In this document: in pieces, positions 7,824 through 13,490 of the stretch
How the letters are laid out: the number at the start of each line of letters is the position of its first letter
Position numbering within the stretch: the first letter of the stretch is position 1
NCBI GenBank assembly: GCA_029979325.1
Contig: JAPOHS010000014.1
Coordinates: forward strand, 1 to 20,955
Length of the DNA stretch: 20,955 bases
Source: Pseudomonadota bacterium
GTDB lineage: Bacteria; Pseudomonadota; Gammaproteobacteria; UBA11654
Reading direction: 5' to 3'
Notes under the pieces: generated by a model
Told to the model about the DNA's origin: nothing
Databases searched by the model: none
The model's input: only the letters and a program-made list of their open reading frames with translations
Translations under genes and position numbers: made by a program

Positions 7824-8351
7824 ATGAGAGAAGCAATAGTGGGTTCTTCGATCATAGCTGTTGGCATAATTGCTGCGGCATTTATTATCAGTCAAAAGGA
7901 TGATTACAGACCACATCACGCTATGTCTGATCCACTTCATATGAAGCATGATAAACCGATGGTTTGGATTGATAAGGAAATGGGTGAAATGTCTATTGGT
8001 GACAAGAATATGGTTTTTTTAACTGATGACAGTGAAAAACATATCGTCATGAAAAAGATGAAAAAACCCATGCCTGGACATGAAGAAGATCGAAAAATTG
8101 TCATCAAAATGAAATCAGATGACTCTGATTCAATTGAAGAAACCATAACAGAAATCATTGACGATGTTGCAGATGATATCGGCGATGTCATGAAAGATTT
8201 AAGTGTCAATATCAGTGTCAATGTGCAGAGTGAAAAAAGCGATGAAGATATTCAATCGCTCACAGAAGACATTGTTGATTCTGTGAATGATGCAGTCAAA
8301 GGTCTCTCTGGCGAGGTGAGCATTGATATCCAAATCAATGAAAATGGATGA
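7824..8351 (+). CDS. Membrane-anchored Met/His/Asp-rich protein with an internal repeat, unknown function
   Basis: I do not recognise this protein. It has 175 residues and begins with one hydrophobic segment (about 3-23, GSSIIAVGIIAAAFIIS) that is probably an uncleaved anchor or a signal peptide. Next comes a stretch rich in His and Met (HHAM, HMKH, near 31-46), which could bind metal, then a Lys/Met-rich middle. The acidic C-terminal half contains two diverged copies of one unit at about residues 106-135 and 144-170. Each copy runs from a TE...D.V.D helix into LS followed by alternating beta residues (SVNISVNVQ; GEVSIDIQI). A GGAG ribosome binding site precedes the ATG by 8 bases. It reads toward the receptor genes 100 bases downstream and may belong to that metal island, but a separate promoter follows it. 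It could instead be an unrelated envelope stress protein. Confidence 0.65.
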   Translation: MREAIVGSSIIAVGIIAAAFIISQKDDYRPHHAMSDPLHMKHDKPMVWIDKEMGEMSIGDKNMVFLTDDSEKHIVMKKMKKPMPGHEEDRKIVIKMKSDDSDSIEETITEIIDDVADDIGDVMKDLSVNISVNVQSEKSDEDIQSLTEDIVDSVNDAVKGLSGEVSIDIQINENG

Positions 8352-8411
8352 GCATAAATTTGCAGACTTCATTGCTTGAGGATGGCTGAATAAGGTCTAT
8401 CAGGCACAAAA

Positions 8412-8439
8412 TTGATTTCAAAACCGATTGCTTTAGAAT
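8412..8439 (+). promoter_or_regulatory. Candidate promoter for the His-rich protein / TonB receptor operon
   Basis: TTGATT (8412-8417) and TAGAAT (8434-8439) are separated by 16 bases, each a 4-5/6 match to the sigma-70 consensus. Predicted transcription starts near 8446, only about 7 bases before the ATG of the small His-rich gene. That gene has no recognisable ribosome binding site, so its message could be nearly leaderless. No convincing Zur or Fur box was found around it. Confidence 0.4.
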
Positions 8440-8452
8440 AGAATGCCAATAA

Positions 8453-8725
8453 ATGCATAACATAAGAACATTCAGCGCCTTACTGGCTACATTTTTCTTT
8501 GTGACAACTGTATCACTTGATGCGGTCTCGCACGTGCATGCCGATGATAATCATGGGCATGAATATGAATGTCCATTCAACAATAATAAGGTCATTGAGA
8601 CCGACTTGAGTGATCCGATAAAAAGGGTCGAACTGAGTCCTGTTATTGTTGAAGAATTTAAGCAAAGTTACCTTTACACAACAACTAGTCACCTATTTGA
8701 ATCAAGAGCACCTCCAAAAATTTAA
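8453..8725 (+). CDS. Small exported His-rich protein upstream of TonB receptor
   Basis: A 90-residue protein with an N-terminal signal peptide (about 1-25, hydrophobic LLATFFFVTTVSL) and a short mature part. Directly after the signal it carries a His cluster HVHADDNHGHEYEC (H27, H29, H34, H36 and C40), suggesting metal binding in the periplasm. It ends with SRAPPKI. Small exported proteins with a His/Cys cluster and an RAPP-like end are, as I recall, found next to metal-related TonB receptors in aquatic Proteobacteria, but I cannot name a characterised family. The receptor ATG is 46 bases downstream, so the two are probably co-transcribed. No ribosome binding site precedes the ATG. The stop codon lies inside a 10-bp inverted repeat. 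Confidence 0.7.
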   Translation: MHNIRTFSALLATFFFVTTVSLDAVSHVHADDNHGHEYECPFNNNKVIETDLSDPIKRVELSPVIVEEFKQSYLYTTTSHLFESRAPPKI

Positions 8726-8745
8726 ATTAAACCCGATTTAAATTT
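8718..8745. repeat. 10-bp AT-only inverted repeat between His-rich gene and receptor
   Basis: The arms AAATTTAAAT (8718-8727) and ATTTAAATTT (8736-8745) are perfect reverse complements separated by 8 bases (TAAACCCG). The left arm covers the stop codon of the small His-rich gene, and the right arm ends 26 bases before the receptor ATG. It may be an operator or an mRNA hairpin. The all-AT composition makes a chance origin possible and a strong terminator unlikely. Confidence 0.45.
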
Positions 8746-8771
8746 AAAACGTTCGTTACAGGAGGTATTTC

Positions 8772-11054
8772 ATGAGAACGCATATTAATTTGCTTATGGT
8801 GGCACTATTGACCACCATCATTTCAACATCATCGATAGCACAGAATTCGATCGAGGAAGTCACGGTAACCTCGTCATATATCAGACACAGTGAAGATGCT
8901 TTCAATGATCCAATCCATCTTCTCAGTGAAGAGGAGTTGGAGACCAATTCCACTCAAAGCCTGGGTGAGACAGTAGACAATTTACTGGGTGTTTCATCTA
9001 CAGATTATGGTGCAGCTGTCGGCCAGCCAATCATTCGAGGTATGTCAGGGAGCAGGGTTAAGATATTAAACAATGGCTTGGTTGTTCGAGACATGTCTGG
9101 AATAGGCGCGGACCATTTAAATGAAGTTGATTTAAATGCCATCAGGCAGATTGAAATTATCAGAGGCCCATCCTCTTTAATGTACTCCAATGGTGCAATC
9201 GGTGGCATTGTGAATATCGTGGATGACACCATTGCAACAGAAGATTTTCTAGAGCGCGATTTAAGAATTGGCTTAGAAACACAATCTGCAAATGACGGTA
9301 AAGTTGGTCAATTCAGCTTTAAGGAGAATCTGGGCGGCCTGAACCTCTCATATGCCTATAAAGACGGTTCATTTGAGAATTATGACATTCCTAAGGGTGC
9401 AATCATTCACTCTGAAGAACATGAAGAAGGTCATGATGAGGACCATGATGAGGACATGGGTTTTCTGGAGAATTCTGACTATGAATCAAAATCTCACCGA
9501 CTCGGTCTCTCGACAGTAGGTGATTGGGGATATTTTGGTGCTTCATATCAGGATATCGAATCCGTTTATGGTATTCCATATCACGCAGAAGGCCATGAAG
9601 GTCACGGCGGTCATGATGAAGACCATGACGAGGATCATGATGGAGAAGAGGATCACGATGGTGACCATGAAGAGCATGGTGAAGAGAGAATATTCTCAAC
9701 AACAGACTCTCAGGTATTTAACCTAGAAGGATCTTATGTTTTCAATAATGACACACTCAAAAACATGAAATATTACTACAGAAATTCTGATTACTCATTG
9801 ACAGAGCAACATGCAGAAGAAGAGCATGAAGAAGGTCACGATGAAGATCATGACGAGGATCATGATGATCATGGTCACGAAGAGGGCCCTACATTGTTTA
9901 GCAATGAGTCAGATGAATTCGGTCTGATATTGGATTTTGGTGATGAATCACTTTCTCAGAAACTGGTTCTACAAAACATGAATGAAGATGTTTCCGTTAT
10001 CGGTGCAGAAGCTTTCATGAATCCAGTTGACTCCAGTGAAAAAATGATTGGTTATTACGTCGGAACAGAATTCATGGGCTTGGATATTCATTTGGGCATT
10101 CGCCATGATCGTGTAAATCGAAAAGGCACAGTGGCCCATCATGAGGAAGAAGAGCATCACGACGAAGATGATCATGATGAAGACCATGATGATGAGCATC
10201 ATGATGAAGAGGAGATGGAGTCTTATGATATCGATCGTAACGAAACCAGTCTCGCATTATCCATTGATAGAGAGTTCAACGAGAACACTTCACTGACCCT
10301 GGGACTAGCAAGTGTTAAGAGGGCACCTTCTGCAGTTGAATTTTTTATGAATGGTGCACACTTGGCCACTGGACGTTTTGAGGTTGGTGATGTCAATTTG
10401 GAATCAGAAACTTCAAACAACATAGACCTAAGGATTGACTATCAAAACAATGGCTTTTTCGCGAACGCAACAATTTTTAGAAACGATGTAGATGATTACA
10501 TTTATCTTCGAGACGAAACGGAAGAAGAACATGCCATGCATGAAGAAGATGACCACGATGATCATGATGACCACGATGATCATGGCGGTTTGATTCTTTC
10601 AAACTATATGCAAAAGGATGCTGAATTCAATGGTTACGAATTTGAGCTCGGTCGCACTGTGAATCTAAATGGTGGTTCTATGTCATTTTCTTATGGCATG
10701 GATTATGTCAATGCAAAGTTCAAGGATGGTGGATATGTTCCAAGGATTAACCCAAGGAGACATATTTTTTCTATTGATTATGCAAAAGAAGACACAAGTG
10801 CCTCTTTGACACTTAGGAATGTGAAATCTCAAAACAAATTATCGTTGAACGAAACACCAACTGAGTCCTATAACATGCTTGATCTGAAGGTCTCACAAAG
10901 ATTTCAGATTATGTATGGAGATGGTGAGATGTTGGTTACTTTGTTTGCAAAGAATTTGTTGGATGAGGTTGCACGAAACCATTCTTCTTTTGTGAAAGAC
11001 CAAGTACCACTTCCGGGAAGAAACATTGGTCTTCGTTTCAATATGAAGTTTTAG
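8772..11054 (+). CDS. TonB-dependent outer-membrane receptor with His/Asp-rich segments, ZnuD-like (probable zinc receptor)
   Basis: An outer-membrane beta-barrel with an N-terminal plug that takes up a scarce substrate using TonB energy. Seen here: a signal peptide (1-23, ending SIA), a TonB-box-like EEVTVTSS near 27-34, and a plug domain (about 45-150) with GQPIIRGMSGSRVKILNNG and the IEIIRGPSSLMYSNGAIGGIVNI block. The barrel ends in Phe (LRFNMKF), as needed for insertion by BAM. Length 760 is normal. Five segments rich in His, Asp and Glu, at residues 213-228, 271-305, 347-372, 456-481 and 587-606, hold 34 histidines and probably lie in surface loops. Neisserial ZnuD, a zinc receptor, also has His-rich loops, so zinc is the likeliest cargo; copper, nickel or cobalt are alternatives. 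An AGGAGG ribosome binding site sits about 8 bases before the ATG, so expression should be high. A MerC-family gene follows. Confidence 0.9.
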   Translation: MRTHINLLMVALLTTIISTSSIAQNSIEEVTVTSSYIRHSEDAFNDPIHLLSEEELETNSTQSLGETVDNLLGVSSTDYGAAVGQPIIRGMSGSRVKILNNGLVVRDMSGIGADHLNEVDLNAIRQIEIIRGPSSLMYSNGAIGGIVNIVDDTIATEDFLERDLRIGLETQSANDGKVGQFSFKENLGGLNLSYAYKDGSFENYDIPKGAIIHSEEHEEGHDEDHDEDMGFLENSDYESKSHRLGLSTVGDWGYFGASYQDIESVYGIPYHAEGHEGHGGHDEDHDEDHDGEEDHDGDHEEHGEERIFSTTDSQVFNLEGSYVFNNDTLKNMKYYYRNSDYSLTEQHAEEEHEEGHDEDHDEDHDDHGHEEGPTLFSNESDEFGLILDFGDESLSQKLVLQNMNEDVSVIGAEAFMNPVDSSEKMIGYYVGTEFMGLDIHLGIRHDRVNRKGTVAHHEEEEHHDEDDHDEDHDDEHHDEEEMESYDIDRNETSLALSIDREFNENTSLTLGLASVKRAPSAVEFFMNGAHLATGRFEVGDVNLESETSNNIDLRIDYQNNGFFANATIFRNDVDDYIYLRDETEEEHAMHEEDDHDDHDDHDDHGGLILSNYMQKDAEFNGYEFELGRTVNLNGGSMSFSYGMDYVNAKFKDGGYVPRINPRRHIFSIDYAKEDTSASLTLRNVKSQNKLSLNETPTESYNMLDLKVSQRFQIMYGDGEMLVTLFAKNLLDEVARNHSSFVKDQVPLPGRNIGLRFNMKF
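9408..10589 (+). repeat. Five His/Asp/Glu-coding low-complexity blocks inside the receptor gene
   Basis: The blocks lie at 9408-9455, 9582-9686, 9810-9887, 10137-10214 and 10530-10589, encoding 4, 9, 7, 8 and 6 histidines. They are built from variants of GAT/CAT/GAA codons encoding HDED, HDDH and HEEG units. Some copies are exact at DNA level: CATGATGAGGAC occurs twice in tandem at 9432-9455. Repeat lengths are multiples of three, so slippage would change loop length without shifting frame. Confidence 0.85.
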
Positions 11055-11118
11055 TTATCCCCTAGATTGATCCGGTATTAACGTAATTCACCCCTCCTAA
11101 ATGATACTGGATGAATCA

Positions 11119-11151
11119 TCTCTCAAGGGTTTGTTTCAAACCCTTGAGAGA
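11119..11151. repeat. Perfect 15-bp hairpin between receptor and MerC-like genes
   Basis: Bases 11119-11133 and 11137-11151 pair perfectly (arm TCTCTCAAGGGTTTG) around a 3-base TTT loop. The position, 65 bases after the receptor stop, suits a terminator or an mRNA-stabilising 3' structure. No run of T follows on either strand (the plus strand continues GAAAAGAATTT), so it is not a textbook Rho-independent terminator. It could reduce rather than stop transcription into the MerC-like gene. Confidence 0.7.
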
Positions 11152-11158
11152 GAAAAGA

Positions 11159-11178
11159 ATTTATAACTGGTTATAAAT
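11159..11178. promoter_or_regulatory. 20-bp palindrome abutting the MerC-like start, operator candidate
   Basis: The 9-bp arms ATTTATAAC and GTTATAAAT are perfect inverted copies around TG, and they end one base before the ATG of the MerC-like gene. The size and spacing suit a dimeric repressor site. The half-sites resemble the GTTATA core of gammaproteobacterial Zur boxes but point the opposite way, so a Zur assignment is not supported. It occupies the place where a ribosome binding site would be. Confidence 0.45.
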
Positions 11179-11179
11179 C

Positions 11180-11578
11180 ATGATAAAGACACAATTAACA
11201 ACAGATAAATTGGCAATGACATTCTCTCTGGTATGCGTCCTTCACTGCTTCTTTACCCCATCTTTTATTATATTGACCTCAGGATTGCTTGCGGTTTCTA
11301 TAGACAATGAGTTTATTCATTTGTCAATTTTATTGGTGGCTATTCCAATTAGCATTTTTGCTCTGGGTTTAGGATATAAAAATCATAAGATGCTTTCTTT
11401 TCTTTGCATTGGGATTATTGGACTGATCACTCTCACTCTTGCTGTATTTTTTGGAGAGGCTCTCATTGGTGAATTTGGTGAAAAGATGGTGACATTAGCG
11501 GGGTCTATCTTTGTGGCATATTCACACTTCAAGAATCATCAAGTTTGTAAGCGTCTGGATTGTTCATGCCATGACTAA
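11180..11578 (+). CDS. MerC-family integral membrane protein
   Basis: A 132-residue protein with four predicted membrane segments (about 13-32, 45-64, 69-91 and 98-114). The first contains the MerC-like signature DKLAMTFSLVCVLHC with Cys19, His22 and Cys23. A short tail carries CKRLDCSCHD (C123, C128, C130, H131). MerC was described as an inner-membrane mercuric ion transporter. Many chromosomal relatives are found without other mer genes, as here: no merR, merA, merT or merP is present. Placed 125 bases after a probable zinc receptor, it more likely handles zinc or another soft metal at the inner membrane; that is inference. No ribosome binding site is visible because a palindrome fills the region. 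A hairpin separates it from the receptor gene, so it may have its own regulation. Confidence 0.78.
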   Translation: MIKTQLTTDKLAMTFSLVCVLHCFFTPSFIILTSGLLAVSIDNEFIHLSILLVAIPISIFALGLGYKNHKMLSFLCIGIIGLITLTLAVFFGEALIGEFGEKMVTLAGSIFVAYSHFKNHQVCKRLDCSCHD

Positions 11579-11601
11579 CAACGGTTGAGCCTAGAAGGAC
11601 T

Positions 11602-11865
11602 CTATTCTTCTTCGCTCATTTCCTCTAGAAGCTCAATCATTCGATCATACTTCTCATGATCATCTTTATGTTGTTGAAGATGTTCTGACCTCACAGGGTT
11701 CCCCCTTTCACCTTGAGAGATCTCAATGATTAATGCTGTTGCGGCAATGATTGAAATTACAATTACAGGGATAGAGATTGAAAATGCTATGACCCATAAA
11801 GGTTTAACGAGCTCACTACTGTAAATAAATTTCTGGCTTTCAGGATTATTTTCTTTGGTTTCCAA
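11602..11865 (-). CDS. Small single-pass membrane protein, unknown function
   Basis: I do not recognise this 87-residue protein. It has a hydrophilic N-terminus of about 20 residues, one strong membrane helix (about 23-48, PLWVIAFSISIPVIVISIIAATALI) and a charged C-terminal tail rich in Glu, His and Lys (EHLQQHKDDHEKYDRMIELLEEMSEEE), likely helical and possibly a coiled coil. It starts only 4 bases after the stop of the upstream beta-lactamase-family gene, so the two are an operon. It may anchor or assist that hydrolase, but this is only context. It converges with the MerC-like gene, whose stop is 23 bases away. Confidence 0.6.
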   Translation of the reverse strand: METKENNPESQKFIYSSELVKPLWVIAFSISIPVIVISIIAATALIIEISQGERGNPVRSEHLQQHKDDHEKYDRMIELLEEMSEEE

Positions 11866-11869
11866 CTTA

Positions 11870-13069
11870 TCAGCGGCTCAGGTCAGCCATTGCATCTATG
11901 ATCTCATTGTAATTTTCATAAAATTCTTTTGATTCTCCGTCATCAAGCGTGACAGGTGATTTAATGTCTCTCTCAACATTGTACCAACCAATTCTTTCTA
12001 GGAATTTAAAGAATCTGAGGAAACGTCCAATATTGCTGATTTCATAGTCACGAATTGGCCCCCAGTCTTGTTTGGACCCACCTGTAGATGCATACTTTGT
12101 TATTCTCGTGAAGATGACATCATTGGCTTGATCAATGAATATATACTGACCAAACTTTCCGCTCGCATTCATGATTTTTCCTTCATCATCATTTTTTGAG
12201 AACCACCAATGCAAACCATAGCCCCTTCTATCCATACCAGCTCGATCAGACGTGCTCAACCATCTTGGATCATAGGTTTCTTGAACAAAATCATACGGCA
12301 CCACCTGTTGATCATTCCAAGCACCATTTCTAGAAAAGAGCAGACCGAACCGAGAGTAGTCTCTGGCGGACATATCGATACAGCAATAACTCAATACATT
12401 GTCGGCTGCATCTCTCCACAATGTATAGTTTTTGGTGCCTATGGGATCAAGTACGCGCTCTTTCAAAAGATCATCCGCTTTCTTGCCTGTGGCGACAAGA
12501 AGGATGTCTCCAAGCAACAGCGAATTCACATTGTTGTATTCAAAAACAGTGTTGGTATCTTTGTCGCGTTTGATATCTTTGGCATATTCCAAATGATCAT
12601 CTAAAAAGAACATGATTTCATGTTCATGATCAGGATTTTCAAGACCGCTGGTCATATCGAGCACTTCTCGTATGGTGATGTCTTTTCGATCTTCAGTGAA
12701 ATAGTCTAAGTAGTCACTGACTTTGTCATCCAGGCTACCGATTTCTCCTCTTTCTATTGAGATACCAATGAGACTGGCATAAAAACTTTTAGCCATGGAC
12801 CAAGATGTTCCAACGGAATCTTTGTCGTAACCATCGGCATACCTTTCAGCAATAATGTATCCATCTTTGATCAGGACGACAGATTGGGTGGCATCATCTT
12901 GGAATGAAAGATCAAACAGTTTTTCTACTTTTGAGTCATCAATTCCAAGTTCACTAGGATTCTTTACGGACCATGATTCACCAGGAAATTCTTTTGCACT
13001 CAGGGGAAAGATAAGTGAAATAGAAAAGGCGATTGGCACCAAAGATTTAATAATTGTCTTTTTATTCAT
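11870..13069 (-). CDS. Exported serine hydrolase of the beta-lactamase (class C / AmpC-like) family
   Basis: The 399-residue product has a signal peptide (about 1-25, ending PLSA) and a beta-lactamase/transpeptidase-fold domain. The catalytic SxxK appears as S91-M-A-K94 in SWSMAKSFYASLIG, and the YxN motif as Y178-N-N180 in FEYNNVNSLLLGDIL. The usual KTG triad is replaced by a segment around NASGKFGQYIF (301-311). WSMAKSF and LHWWF are typical of the broad family of esterases, D-aminopeptidases and 6-aminohexanoate-dimer-hydrolase-like enzymes. A true beta-lactamase role should not be assumed. The enzyme probably acts in the periplasm on an ester or amide. It is followed at 4 bases by a single-pass membrane protein. 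Its start faces the tRNA gene, whose promoter lies in the gap. Confidence 0.87.
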   Translation of the reverse strand: MNKKTIIKSLVPIAFSISLIFPLSAKEFPGESWSVKNPSELGIDDSKVEKLFDLSFQDDATQSVVLIKDGYIIAERYADGYDKDSVGTSWSMAKSFYASLIGISIERGEIGSLDDKVSDYLDYFTEDRKDITIREVLDMTSGLENPDHEHEIMFFLDDHLEYAKDIKRDKDTNTVFEYNNVNSLLLGDILLVATGKKADDLLKERVLDPIGTKNYTLWRDAADNVLSYCCIDMSARDYSRFGLLFSRNGAWNDQQVVPYDFVQETYDPRWLSTSDRAGMDRRGYGLHWWFSKNDDEGKIMNASGKFGQYIFIDQANDVIFTRITKYASTGGSKQDWGPIRDYEISNIGRFLRFFKFLERIGWYNVERDIKSPVTLDDGESKEFYENYNEIIDAMADLSR

Positions 13070-13089
13070 AAGTTATTATTCCGTCACAC

Positions 13090-13118
13090 TTGACAGAATG
13101 GATTTAGATGTTGAAAAT
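13090..13118 (+). promoter_or_regulatory. Probable sigma-70 promoter of the CAU tRNA
   Basis: A perfect TTGACA (13090-13095) is followed after 17 bases by GAAAAT (13113-13118), a 4/6 match to the -10. Transcription would start near 13125, about 13 bases before the mature tRNA. The arrangement copies that of the tRNA-Gln promoter in this window. Confidence 0.6.
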
Positions 13119-13137
13119 CCATCATTCAGTGATTTAT

Positions 13138-13214
13138 GGAGATGTAGCTCAGCTGGTTAGAGCGTCGCACTCATAACGCGAAGGTCGGTGGTTCAAGTCC
13201 ACCCATCTCCACCA
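13138..13214 (+). tRNA. tRNA with CAU anticodon: elongator tRNA-Met or tRNA-Ile2
   Basis: The 77-base cloverleaf has acceptor stem GGAGATG/CATCTCC, D arm GCTC...GAGC, loop CTCATAA with anticodon CAT at 13172-13174, T arm GGTGG/CCACC around TTCAAGT, discriminator A and an encoded CCA. It is not an initiator, since the acceptor starts with a normal G-C pair and the three G-C pairs next to the anticodon loop are absent. CAU is shared by elongator tRNA-Met and the TilS-modified tRNA-Ile2. The AGGTC variable region and TTCAAGTCC T loop resemble E. coli tRNA-Ile2, so Ile2 is a real possibility. The pair closing the anticodon loop is A-C (13169/13177), a mismatch. Confidence 0.9.
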
Positions 13215-13219
13215 AAGAG

Positions 13220-13420
13220 CTAACCCATAGGGTTATTGGCTTCTAAAAATTCGCAGCAAATTGACTCAACACCTTGATCTGTAGCAGCATTGACCATGTG
13301 GCTAATCGCCATGTCCATTGCAAAATCAGGCACTTGAGTTAAGGTTTCGCATGCACAGTCTGTGAAGGTGATTCCTTCAGCTGCAGCATTTGCTTTTTCT
13401 TTTATCGCTTCTGCATCCAT
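13220..13420 (-). CDS. 66-residue protein with CxC and CC motifs, unknown function
   Basis: I do not recognise this small acidic protein. It has no signal peptide or membrane segment. Four cysteines fall in two groups, C22-x-C24 (DCACET) and C55-C56 (SICCEF), a pattern that could bind a metal or form disulfides. An AAGG ribosome binding site is about 9 bases before the ATG, which supports translation. It lies alone between a tRNA on the opposite strand and the DUF1015 gene 70 bases upstream. A TTGACA-like -35 with an ACTAAT -10 is present at 13436-13464 on the minus strand, but its predicted start point would fall after the ribosome binding site, so I do not list it as a promoter. Confidence 0.6.
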   Translation of the reverse strand: MDAEAIKEKANAAAEGITFTDCACETLTQVPDFAMDMAISHMVNAATDQGVESICCEFLEANNPMG

Positions 13421-13490
13421 TTCGTTAATCCTTAAATTAGTTTCTTGTCTCTAGATTGTGTCAAAAATTCAACTAAACGTGAAGCCAAAC

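Noticed and set aside
7680..7949. 89-codon minus-strand ORF across the gap between the four-Cys gene and the Met/His/Asp-rich gene
   Set aside because: It overlaps both better-supported genes, lacks a ribosome binding site, and shows no protein-like features.
9403..9702. Minus-strand ORF rich in His, Arg and Asp inside the receptor gene
   Set aside because: It is an antisense shadow of the GAT/CAT repeat blocks, kept open by their composition. Similar shadows at 9969-10202 and 10072-10257 were rejected for the same reason.
9408..10589. CRISPR-like or satellite array
   Set aside because: The repeats are in-frame codon repeats of unequal size inside a conserved receptor, with no regular repeat-spacer structure.
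11119..11151. Rho-independent terminator
   Set aside because: The stem is perfect but no T-run follows on either strand; kept as an inverted repeat only.
11159..11178. Zur box upstream of the MerC-like gene
   Set aside because: The GTTATA half-sites are in the opposite orientation to the gammaproteobacterial Zur consensus, so only a generic operator call is supported.
11180..11578. Mercury resistance operon
   Set aside because: Only a MerC-family protein is present; merR, merT, merP and merA are absent and the context is a His-rich receptor.
12209..12604. 131-codon plus-strand ORF inside the serine hydrolase gene
   Set aside because: It lies wholly antisense to a gene with intact catalytic motifs and has no recognisable domain.
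13436..13464. Minus-strand promoter TTGACA-17-ACTAAT for the 66-residue gene
   Set aside because: The predicted transcription start would fall downstream of the gene's ribosome binding site, so the match may be accidental or its start point differs.
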